This document shows positions 7,003-14,774 of a DNA stretch of 64,000 nucleotides, in pieces. The first letter of the stretch is position 1; each line of letters opens with the position of its first letter. The notes beneath the pieces are model-generated. The model worked only from the letters and a program-made list of their open reading frames with translations, had not been told where the DNA came from and did no database searches. The stretch comes from Vicingus sp036171675. GTDB taxonomy: Bacteria; Bacteroidota; Bacteroidia; Flavobacteriales_E; Vicingaceae. The translations under genes and the position numbers were made by a program. The DNA is taken from positions 6,525 through 70,524 of the forward strand of contig JAVHRO010000144.1 of the NCBI GenBank assembly GCA_036171675.1. The letters are read 5' to 3'.

Positions 7003-8385
7003 ATGGACTTATTCGACAATTTTAAAGAAGTTTCTCATCAGCAATGGCGAGATAAAATTATTGCCGATTTAAAAGGAAAAGATTTTAATGAACATTTGGT
7101 TTGGAATTCAATTGAAGGAATAACGGTTCAGCCCTACTATAATCATGAAGATTTATCTTCCAATACCTCAAAAGACTACAACCTAACTGCTGATTCTAAC
7201 AAGTGGAAAATTAATGCCTGTATTGATATTAATTCTATTGATGAAGCTAATGCAAAGGCGTTATATTTATTAAGAAAAGGCGCTAATTCGATTCAGTTTA
7301 ATGGTGAAATTTCGTCTCAAATCGATTTTGACAACTTATTGAAAGGAATTGATATTAAAATAATTCATATTCATTTTTATAATACCGACCCCACAAAAAC
7401 ATTCGCATTTTTATCCACATGGTGTGAAAACAAAAACGTTTCAATCAACAATATAATAGGTTCTATAAGCTTTGATTTGTTAGGAGAACTTTTAACCACA
7501 GGGAACTGGAATAAGGATGAAAAAACCGATTTTGATGAATTATTTTCCATCAATTCTATACCAACTGATCTCAAAACAATTACAATAAATGGATTAAACT
7601 TCAACAATGCAGGAGCTACCATTATTCAGGAACTGGCTTATTCGTTTTCGGAAGTGGTAGCCTATATTAATTTTTTGTCTGAAAGAGGTTTAGATATCAA
7701 TATATTAGCTAGCAAAACCCAGTTTAACTTTGGTATTGGACCAAATTATTTTTTCGAAATTGCCAAAATCAGGGCTGCAAAAATAGTATGGACCTTGATT
7801 TTACAGGAATATAATGTAACAGACAAGTCAATCCATATAAATTCCACTACATCAACAACCAATTTTACCACTTTTGATGCGCACAATAATATTTTAAGAG
7901 CAACAACTGAAGCAATGTCTGCTATTATTGGAGGATGCAACGGATTAACTATTGTTCCATTTAATAATAATTTTGAAAATTATACAGATTTCTCAGAACG
8001 AATAGCCATCAATATACAACACATTTTAAAGGAAGAGTCTTTTTTAGATAAAGTTTCTGATGCTTCAAATGGAGCTTATTATATCGAACAATTAACGGAT
8101 GAAATGGTTTTAAAATCATTGGCATTGTTTCAAAAAATAGAGCAAAACGGCGGCTTTTTAAATAACATTAAAAAGGGCTTTATTCAGGAAAGCATTCATG
8201 CGGTGGCTACCCAAAAACAAGAGGAATACAATTCGGGAAAAAGAACCTTGTTGGGGGTAAACAAACATCAAAACAAGACCAATCAAAAAGCAAAATACAA
8301 TAAAACAAAAACTTTAAATAAAGACATAATTATAGCTGTATTACAACAAGTTGTATATTCTAATGAAATTGAAAAATTGCACTAA
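7003..8385 (+). CDS. mutA: methylmalonyl-CoA mutase small (beta) subunit
   Basis: This 460-residue protein opens with the family start (LFDNFKEVSHQQWRDKIIADLKGKDF, WNSIEGITVQPYY) and keeps the TIM-barrel substrate domain with FGIGPNYFFEIAKIRAAKIVWTLI and SDASNGAYYIEQLTDEM. It lacks the C-terminal B12-binding domain, as is usual for the non-catalytic subunit in Flavobacteriia; Bacteroides versions are longer. It pairs with the large subunit encoded at 8806 to interconvert methylmalonyl-CoA and succinyl-CoA, linking odd-chain fatty acid and branched amino acid breakdown to the citric acid cycle. A STAS-like gene follows after 6 bases and the catalytic subunit after that, all in one operon. Confidence 0.93.
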   Translation: MDLFDNFKEVSHQQWRDKIIADLKGKDFNEHLVWNSIEGITVQPYYNHEDLSSNTSKDYNLTADSNKWKINACIDINSIDEANAKALYLLRKGANSIQFNGEISSQIDFDNLLKGIDIKIIHIHFYNTDPTKTFAFLSTWCENKNVSINNIIGSISFDLLGELLTTGNWNKDEKTDFDELFSINSIPTDLKTITINGLNFNNAGATIIQELAYSFSEVVAYINFLSERGLDINILASKTQFNFGIGPNYFFEIAKIRAAKIVWTLILQEYNVTDKSIHINSTTSTTNFTTFDAHNNILRATTEAMSAIIGGCNGLTIVPFNNNFENYTDFSERIAINIQHILKEESFLDKVSDASNGAYYIEQLTDEMVLKSLALFQKIEQNGGFLNNIKKGFIQESIHAVATQKQEEYNSGKRTLLGVNKHQNKTNQKAKYNKTKTLNKDIIIAVLQQVVYSNEIEKLH

Positions 8386-8391
8386 CTGCAC

Positions 8392-8802
8392 ATGCCTAAC
8401 TCAACCAATCATATTGAAATCATTAAATCGGTGAGGTTTGAATATGGGGTAATTGAACTTCGCTCCGACCATATCATCACATATGAACCAGCCAATGGAA
8501 TTACCTCTTATACGTTGCCTCAATTGGAAATTATGCTGGGAATTTTGATAGAAATTTCGGGAGGCATTCCTCGACCCTATTTTTCGAATAATTACAACTT
8601 AAAATCACTAGAAAGTGAGGAAAGAGTTTTTATTTCAAATAACTTTCGCCAATTTGCAAATGCGTTTGCAATGACAGAAAACTCTGCAATTACACGATTT
8701 ATTACTCATACCTTTTTACAACTTTTCAGACCTGAAATTCCAATAAAAATGTTTAAAACTAAAGAAGAAGCCTACGAATGGTTAAGAACGTTTAACAACT
8801 AA
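8392..8802 (+). CDS. STAS/SpoIIAA-like protein between mut subunits
   Basis: A 136-residue soluble protein of a family widespread in Bacteroidota (DUF7793, SpoIIAA/STAS-like fold). Visible features are the N-terminal beta pattern VRFEYGVIELRSDHIITYEP, the central GGIPRPYFSNNYNLKSLESEERVFISNNF, and the C-terminal IPIKMFKTKEEAYEWLRTF, which is the conserved STAS-like end helix. No enzyme motif is seen. It starts 6 bases after mutA and ends 3 bases before mutB, so it is translationally embedded in the mutase operon. A role in mutase assembly or regulation is only an inference from position. Confidence 0.7.
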   Translation: MPNSTNHIEIIKSVRFEYGVIELRSDHIITYEPANGITSYTLPQLEIMLGILIEISGGIPRPYFSNNYNLKSLESEERVFISNNFRQFANAFAMTENSAITRFITHTFLQLFRPEIPIKMFKTKEEAYEWLRTFNN

Positions 8803-8805
8803 GCT

Positions 8806-10938
8806 ATGACTCCAGATTTTTCTAAAATAACCTACAAAAAACTTCCCGAAGTAAAACCATCTAGAAGTAAAGAAAATACTTGGTTAACATCCGAACAAAT
8901 TCCTGTCAAATCAAGCTATCACGCTGAAGATGTTGCAAATTTAAAGCAATTAAAATTTGGTGCTGGATTAGCACCCAACTTGCGAGGTCCATACGCTACC
9001 ATGTACGTAATGCAACCCTGGACCATTAGACAATATGCTGGATTTAGCACAGCTGAAGACTCTAATGCCTTTTACAGACGAAATTTAGCTGCAGGACAAA
9101 AAGGCTTATCGGTTGCTTTTGATTTGGCTACACACAGAGGTTATGACTCCGACCACCCAAGAGTGGTTGGCGATGTGGGTAAAGCAGGAGTTGCCATCGA
9201 TTCGGTAGAAGACATGAAAATTCTCTTTAACCAAATCCCCTTGGATAAAATGTCGGTTTCTATGACCATGAACGGTGCTGTACTGCCTATTTTAGCATTC
9301 TACATTGTAGCAGCCATGGAGCAAGGTGTTAAAATCGAAGATTTGTCAGGAACCATACAAAATGATATTTTAAAGGAATTTATGGTAAGGAATACGTACA
9401 TATACCCTCCTCTTCCTTCCATGCAAATTATTGCCGATATTTTTAAATATACCTCGGCAAAAATGCCAAAATTCAATTCCATTAGTATTTCCGGTTACCA
9501 TATTCAAGAAGCTGGAGGAACTAACGAAATAGAACTGGCTTATACATTAGCCGATGGTTTAGAATACCTACGTACTGGAATTTCGGCAGGAATGAACATT
9601 GACGAATTTGCTCCTCGACTATCTTTCTTTTGGGGAATAGGCATGAATCATTTTATGGAAATTGCCAAGATGCGTGCTGCACGGATGTTGTGGGCTAAAA
9701 TCGTAAAACAATTTAATCCAAAAAATGAAAAATCATTGGCCTTACGAACTCATTGTCAGACCAGTGGATGGAGTTTAACCGAACAAGATCCTTACAACAA
9801 CATTGCCCGAACTTGCGTGGAAGCCTTGTCTGCTGCTTTGGGAGGAACACAATCGTTACACACCAATGCATTGGATGAAGCCATTGCTTTACCAACCGAT
9901 GCTTCCGCAAGAATTGCTCGAAACACTCAAATTTATTTACAAGACGAAACCGACATCTGTAGAACAGTCGACCCGTGGGGAGGCTCTTACTATGTGGAAA
10001 GCTTGACCAACCAAATTGCTGAAAAAGCTTGGAAACTGATTGAAGAAGTGGAAGAAAATGGCGGAATGGCAAAAGCGATTGAAAAAGGTATTCCTAAACT
10101 GAGAATTGAAGAAGCTGCTGCTCGTAAACAAGCTAAAATTGATTCGGGCAAAGAAATTATTGTGGGAGTGAACGAATACATCATTGAAAGCGAAGGAAAT
10201 TTAGACATTTTAGAAATTGATAACAACCAAGTTCGAAAAGGACAAATAGAACGGCTAAACCAAATTAAAGCGACCAGAAACAACGAAAAAGTAAAAGGTG
10301 CGTTAAGCCAATTAACTGAAGTAGCAAAAACAGGCAATGGCAACTTGCTGGAATTAGCAGTTATTGCAGCAAAGGAACGAGCTACTTTAGGCGAAATTTC
10401 TGATGCGTTGGAAGAAGTTTACGGTCGTTATCAGGCACAAATACGTTCAATAAGTGGTGTTTATAGTAGTGAATCTATGGGAGATAAAGATTTTATAAAA
10501 GCCAAAGAATTAGCAGACCAATTTGCTGAATTGGATGGTAGAAGACCTCGTATTATGATTGCTAAAATGGGGCAAGACGGTCACGACAGAGGTGCGAAAG
10601 TGGTTTCAACGGCTTATGCCGACATGGGGTTTGATGTGGATATCGGACCTTTGTTTCAAACACCAGCAGAAGCAGCCAAACAAGCCGTAGAAAACGACGT
10701 GCATATTTTAGGCGTATCTTCTTTAGCTGCAGGACATAAAACCTTGGTGCCTCAAGTAATAGATGAGCTTAAAAAATTAGGGCGTGAAGATATTTTAGTG
10801 ATTGTGGGCGGAGTTGTGCCAAAACAAGATTATGATTACTTGTTTGAAGCTGGAGCTGTAGGTATTTTTGGACCAGGAACCAAGATTAGCAAAGCAGCTC
10901 AGGAAATTTTGGAATTGATGATTGAGAGTTATTCTTAA
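8806..10938 (+). CDS. mutB: methylmalonyl-CoA mutase large (alpha) subunit
   Basis: At 710 residues this is the full-length catalytic subunit. The N-terminal TIM barrel binds CoA substrate (RGPYATMYVMQPWTIRQYAGF, AFDLATHRGYDSDHPRV, SISGYHIQEAGGTNEIELAY). The C-terminal Rossmann domain binds adenosylcobalamin through D591-G-H593-D-R-G, where His593 is the lower axial ligand to cobalt, followed by the usual GILGVSSLAAGHKTL-type segment. It catalyses radical isomerisation of (R)-methylmalonyl-CoA to succinyl-CoA as a heterodimer with the product of the gene at 7003. It is the last gene of the ftsB-like/mutA/STAS/mutB run and converges on murQ. No meaB chaperone or epimerase gene is present in the window. 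Confidence 0.97.
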   Translation: MTPDFSKITYKKLPEVKPSRSKENTWLTSEQIPVKSSYHAEDVANLKQLKFGAGLAPNLRGPYATMYVMQPWTIRQYAGFSTAEDSNAFYRRNLAAGQKGLSVAFDLATHRGYDSDHPRVVGDVGKAGVAIDSVEDMKILFNQIPLDKMSVSMTMNGAVLPILAFYIVAAMEQGVKIEDLSGTIQNDILKEFMVRNTYIYPPLPSMQIIADIFKYTSAKMPKFNSISISGYHIQEAGGTNEIELAYTLADGLEYLRTGISAGMNIDEFAPRLSFFWGIGMNHFMEIAKMRAARMLWAKIVKQFNPKNEKSLALRTHCQTSGWSLTEQDPYNNIARTCVEALSAALGGTQSLHTNALDEAIALPTDASARIARNTQIYLQDETDICRTVDPWGGSYYVESLTNQIAEKAWKLIEEVEENGGMAKAIEKGIPKLRIEEAAARKQAKIDSGKEIIVGVNEYIIESEGNLDILEIDNNQVRKGQIERLNQIKATRNNEKVKGALSQLTEVAKTGNGNLLELAVIAAKERATLGEISDALEEVYGRYQAQIRSISGVYSSESMGDKDFIKAKELADQFAELDGRRPRIMIAKMGQDGHDRGAKVVSTAYADMGFDVDIGPLFQTPAEAAKQAVENDVHILGVSSLAAGHKTLVPQVIDELKKLGREDILVIVGGVVPKQDYDYLFEAGAVGIFGPGTKISKAAQEILELMIESYS

Positions 10939-10944
10939 ATACTT

Positions 10945-10983
10945 ATAAGCAAAGCATTTTTAAATAGCTTTGTTCTGCTTATT
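10945..10983. terminator. weak hairpin between convergent mutB and murQ
   Basis: CAAAGC (10950-10955) pairs with GCTTTG (10967-10972), with further AAG/CTT pairing outside a 4-base bulge. It lies in the 40-base space between the two convergent stops and overlaps the end of murQ. Its T run is short, so this is tentative. Confidence 0.35.
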
Positions 10984-11788
10984 TCTTATACGAATCCACC
11001 GCTTTTCGAACACTACCAAACTCCAACAATAATTTGTTTGCAGTTTGGTAATCTACATTAATTTCTTTCATAATCATTTGAGTACCCCTATCCACCAGCT
11101 TATCGTTACTCAATTGCATGTCTACCATTTTATTGCCTTTTACTTTTCCCAATTTAATCATTACCGCTGTTGAAATCATGTTTAACACGAGTTTTTGTGC
11201 CGTTCCAGATTTCATTCTGGTGCTTCCAGTAACAAACTCTGGGCCGACCACCACTTCAACGGGAAATTTAGAAACCGCAGCCAATTTACTTCCTTTGTTA
11301 CAGGTAATACAACCTGTAACAATGTTGTTCTTGTTGCATTTTTCTAACGCACCTATCACATAAGGTGTTGAGCCAGAAGCTGCAATTCCTATTACAACAT
11401 CTTTATCTGAGACATTATACTCCAACAAATCTTTCCACCCTTGTCCTCTATCATCTTCAGCAAATTCAATAGCTTTTCGAATGGCTGAATCGCCACCAGC
11501 AATTAAACCCACCACCAAACCATGAGGCACCCCAAAAGTTGGTGGACATTCTGACGCATCAACTACACCAAGCCTTCCACTCGTCCCTGCTCCCATGTAA
11601 AACAACCTTCCACCCTGTTGAAATTTCTCCACAATTACATTCACTAATTTTTCAATGGAAGTCATTTCCTTTTCTACGGAAAACGGAACGGTTTTATCTT
11701 CTTTATTGATATTTTTAAGCAATTCAATAACACTCATTTTGTCCAATCCATCGTAATTTGAATCTGCTTCGGTGGTTTTAATAGCCAT
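10979..11788 (-). CDS. murQ: N-acetylmuramic acid 6-phosphate etherase
   Basis: A SIS-domain protein of about 269 residues with the MurQ signatures: TEADSNYDGLDKMS at the start, GGRLFYMGAGTSGRLGVVDASECPPTFG for the sugar-phosphate site, the lyase region IAGGDSAIRKAIEFAEDD, and GPEFVTGSTRMKSGTAQKLVLN. It splits the lactyl ether of MurNAc-6-phosphate to GlcNAc-6-phosphate and D-lactate during peptidoglycan recycling. The Met at 11788 (MAIKTTEADS) is preferred over the one at 11794. It stands alone on its strand, divergent from the formate dehydrogenase operon; no anmK or muropeptide transporter is visible nearby. Confidence 0.95.
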   Translation of the reverse strand: MAIKTTEADSNYDGLDKMSVIELLKNINKEDKTVPFSVEKEMTSIEKLVNVIVEKFQQGGRLFYMGAGTSGRLGVVDASECPPTFGVPHGLVVGLIAGGDSAIRKAIEFAEDDRGQGWKDLLEYNVSDKDVVIGIAASGSTPYVIGALEKCNKNNIVTGCITCNKGSKLAAVSKFPVEVVVGPEFVTGSTRMKSGTAQKLVLNMISTAVMIKLGKVKGNKMVDMQLSNDKLVDRGTQMIMKEINVDYQTANKLLLEFGSVRKAVDSYKK

Positions 11789-11824
11789 AATCAATTTATT
11801 AAAAAACGAATTTACAAATCTAGT

Positions 11825-11854
11825 TTTGCTTTATAGTAATATTTGGTAAATTTA
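11825..11854 (+). promoter_or_regulatory. possible promoter of formate dehydrogenase operon
   Basis: TTTG at 11825-11828 and TAAATTTA at 11847-11854, with 18 bases between, fit the Bacteroidota pattern TTTG/TAnnTTTG with one mismatch. The start codon at 11871 is 16 bases downstream. Confidence 0.4.
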
Positions 11855-11870
11855 GGGCAAACTTATATTC

Positions 11871-13553
11871 ATGTCGAAAAACTTAAGTGAATTATCCGGT
11901 AGAAAAGGATTAACCAATAATCTGTTTGAGAGAATTGGTGATGCTGCCCTAGAAAATGGCACACCATCTGCCGAAGCTTTAGAAAAATTAGCTAAAGAAT
12001 TCTTAATTGGTATAGGAAATACTTACGGAACAGCTTCTTTTTACGATTTTACCAAAGAAGAAAACCAAGGTAAAAAAGTTTACATCTGCAATGGAAGCGC
12101 ATGTGTTTGTGCTGGAAAACAAAACGAAGTAAAAAACGAGTTAAAAAAACATTTTAAACCCAACGAAATTGGTCACATGACGTGTTTGGGAAGATGTTAC
12201 GAAAATGCGGCATTCCATTACAACGGAAAAAATTATTCAGGGAATGATATTGAGCAAATCTCAAATCTCAAATCCCAAACCAACTCCCTTCCTTCAGCCG
12301 ACGGATTGGGGTGGGACAATCCTCAAACCTCAAACTACAATATAAAAGCTACTACCGAAATCCTCACCGCTACTTTCGATGGGTTTGAAAAGCATTATTC
12401 GTTATTAAAAACTTCACTAAAAAAATCACCCACGGAATTATTAAACGAAATCAAAAAATCGAACATTAGAGGTCGTGGTGGCGCTGGTTTTCCGATGGCA
12501 TTTAAATGGGAAGCTTGTAAACACGAAAAAAATGATACCAAGTTTATCATTTGCAATGCCGATGAAGGCGACCCTGGTGCCTATTCGGATAGGTATTTAC
12601 TAGAAAATCGCCCACACGCTGTTTTGTTTGGAATGCTTATAGCCGGATATATTACTGGTGCCGAATGGGGAGTGTTGTACATCCGAGCTGAATATCCTGA
12701 ATCGGTTACCATTGTCCAAAAAGCCATTGATGAATTAAAGAATCATCAACTGCTTGGAAAAAACATTAATAATTCGGGTTTTAACTTCGATTTTAAAATT
12801 ATAAAAGCACAAGGAGCCTACATTTGTGGCGAAGAAACAGCTTTAATCAATTCCATTGAAGGGCAACGACCAGAAGTTCGTACCCGACCACCTTTTCCTA
12901 CGCAACAAGGCTTGTTTAATAAACCAACCATCGTCAATAATGTAGAAACGTTGGCTAATGTTTACAGCATTTTAAAAATTGGTGGAGAAGCTTATGCGAA
13001 ACTAGGTACCGAAAAATCGAAAGGAACAAAATTAGTTTGTTTGGATAGTTTTTTCAACCATCCTGGAATTTACGAAGTAGAAATGGGAACTCCACTGGAA
13101 AAAGTAGTAATTGAATTAGGTGGAGGATTTAAATACCCAGTAAAAGCCATGCAAATTGGAGGTCCGTTAGGTGGAATTGTACCTGTTTCAAAAATTAAGG
13201 ATTTAAGTATTGATTTTGAATCGTTTGCTCAAAACGGATTTTTGTTGGGACATGCTTCCATTGTTTGTATTCCAGCAGATTTTTCGATGATGAAATACAT
13301 AGAACACTTGTTTGAATTTGCAGCTTACGAAAGTTGTGGCAAATGTTTTCCTTGTCGATTAGGTACTAAACGTGGGCATGAATTAACATCGAAAGCCATT
13401 AATGAAAATTATAAAATTGACAAAAACTTATTCAGCGATTTACTAAACACTATGCAACAAGGGTCTTTGTGTGCTCATGGAGGAGGAATACCATTGCCAG
13501 TAAAAAATGCCCTACAGTATTTTAATGATGAACTAAAAAAATATCTCAATTAG
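11871..13553 (+). CDS. NAD-dependent formate dehydrogenase flavoprotein subunit (NuoE-NuoF fusion)
   Basis: Residues 1-125 form a NuoE-like thioredoxin-fold domain with the [2Fe-2S] ligands C73, C78, C105 and C109. From about residue 185 a NuoF-like domain follows: the FMN/NADH site NIRGRGGAGFPMAFKWE and CNADEGDPGAYSDRYLLE, then ICGEETALINSIEGQRP, and the [4Fe-4S] ligands C489, C492, C495 and C534. Such fusions carry electrons between NAD and a molybdenum subunit, here the formate dehydrogenase encoded at 14775. The linker between the domains (about residues 128-160) is encoded by low-complexity DNA containing repeated CAAATCT units. It is the first gene of the operon. A hydrogenase HoxF-like role is unlikely given the partner gene. 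Confidence 0.88.
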   Translation: MSKNLSELSGRKGLTNNLFERIGDAALENGTPSAEALEKLAKEFLIGIGNTYGTASFYDFTKEENQGKKVYICNGSACVCAGKQNEVKNELKKHFKPNEIGHMTCLGRCYENAAFHYNGKNYSGNDIEQISNLKSQTNSLPSADGLGWDNPQTSNYNIKATTEILTATFDGFEKHYSLLKTSLKKSPTELLNEIKKSNIRGRGGAGFPMAFKWEACKHEKNDTKFIICNADEGDPGAYSDRYLLENRPHAVLFGMLIAGYITGAEWGVLYIRAEYPESVTIVQKAIDELKNHQLLGKNINNSGFNFDFKIIKAQGAYICGEETALINSIEGQRPEVRTRPPFPTQQGLFNKPTIVNNVETLANVYSILKIGGEAYAKLGTEKSKGTKLVCLDSFFNHPGIYEVEMGTPLEKVVIELGGGFKYPVKAMQIGGPLGGIVPVSKIKDLSIDFESFAQNGFLLGHASIVCIPADFSMMKYIEHLFEFAAYESCGKCFPCRLGTKRGHELTSKAINENYKIDKNLFSDLLNTMQQGSLCAHGGGIPLPVKNALQYFNDELKKYLN

Positions 13554-13554
13554 T

Positions 13555-14763
13555 ATGAGTTTGTTTTCTCCCGACACTTCAGCTTTTAATAGTTATTACG
13601 ATAAAGCCCGCTATTTATTAGCTTGGCGAGTTTCTCTCGTTTTTATACCCATATTTATTATCGTAACCGTTTTCTATAGCTTTACGAGTATTAATGCAGC
13701 TACTCCTTCTTTATTGGTTGTTTTTGTAGGATTATTTTGTTTAACCTTTTTATATTTAACCAAAAACTATAAACCCATTTTTTGGGTGTACGCCATTAGT
13801 GGTTGTGTTCTATCTAACTATGCCATGAATACCGTTTTTGAACTGACTCATTACAACGATTTTTTATGGATATTGATTTGTGTATTTCTTGCTTTTTTAG
13901 GTTTAGGCAGAAAAGTTGGTATTATTTTTATTGTTGCTAATGCTATATTAATTTTCTATTTCTTTCAATTTTCTTTAAATAAACACATTTCTATTTTACA
14001 GCCAAGAAACCATATTGAATTGTATGCTGAATTTCTAGAAGTTCTATTTGCTTTTTTTATATTAGGTTACCTCACACATCAATATTTTTTATTCCAGCAG
14101 CACTCCGAAAAAGAGTTGAAAATTGCAAATAAAGAACTTGAACTTCAAAATCAACTCATAACAATAAAAAACAACGAAAATATCATGTTGATTAAGGAAG
14201 TGCATCATCGAGTAAAAAATAACTTACAAATTATTACCAGCTTACTTAGATTACAAAAAAATAATTTACCTGATGATGTGCAAATTAAGTTTGACGAATC
14301 CATAAATAGGGTAATGTCAATGGCCTTGATACATCGTAAACTTTATCAATCAACCGATTTATCTAATGTAGATTTAGAATCTTATATCAACGATTTAATT
14401 AAAGAAATTTTTACTAGTCTTTCTACCAATAAAAATTTTACTACTACCGTTTCTACCAATGGTTTAAATATAGGCTTAAAAACTATTGTACCTTTTGGCC
14501 TTTTAATCAATGAATTACTTTCTAATTCGTTCAAGCATGCTTTTAAAGAATCCGCTAAAAATGCCATCACAATTGAACTCAACCCTTTAAATGATGATTT
14601 TTTTGAGTTAAAATATAACGATACTGGAATTTGGAAATCAACAGACGATAAACAAATTCGATTTGGATTAGAGCTTATCGAAACACTTACAGAGCAATTA
14701 GAAGGAACGTTTACACGAAAGAATACGAATTACATTTTTAAATTAAAAAATATAGACATCTAA
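13555..14763 (+). CDS. membrane sensor histidine kinase (HisKA_2 type)
   Basis: A 402-residue protein. Residues about 25-185 hold five to six membrane segments without a large periplasmic loop, followed by a short coiled coil. The kinase core has the HisKA_2 dimerisation motif LIKEVHHRVKNNLQIITSLL, with His218 as probable phosphorylation site, and an ATPase domain with the N box LLINELLSNSFKHAF. The G box region (YNDTGIWKS) is slightly degenerate. It starts one base after the NuoEF-like gene and ends 11 bases before the molybdenum subunit, so it is inside the formate dehydrogenase operon. No response regulator lies next to it. It may sense redox state, formate or membrane quinone status, which is inference from position only. 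Confidence 0.85.
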   Translation: MSLFSPDTSAFNSYYDKARYLLAWRVSLVFIPIFIIVTVFYSFTSINAATPSLLVVFVGLFCLTFLYLTKNYKPIFWVYAISGCVLSNYAMNTVFELTHYNDFLWILICVFLAFLGLGRKVGIIFIVANAILIFYFFQFSLNKHISILQPRNHIELYAEFLEVLFAFFILGYLTHQYFLFQQHSEKELKIANKELELQNQLITIKNNENIMLIKEVHHRVKNNLQIITSLLRLQKNNLPDDVQIKFDESINRVMSMALIHRKLYQSTDLSNVDLESYINDLIKEIFTSLSTNKNFTTTVSTNGLNIGLKTIVPFGLLINELLSNSFKHAFKESAKNAITIELNPLNDDFFELKYNDTGIWKSTDDKQIRFGLELIETLTEQLEGTFTRKNTNYIFKLKNIDI

Positions 14764-14774
14764 ATAGATTTACT

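Noticed and set aside
9713..10343. Overlapping minus-strand frames inside mutB
   Set aside because: They are antisense to a highly conserved enzyme and have no features of their own.
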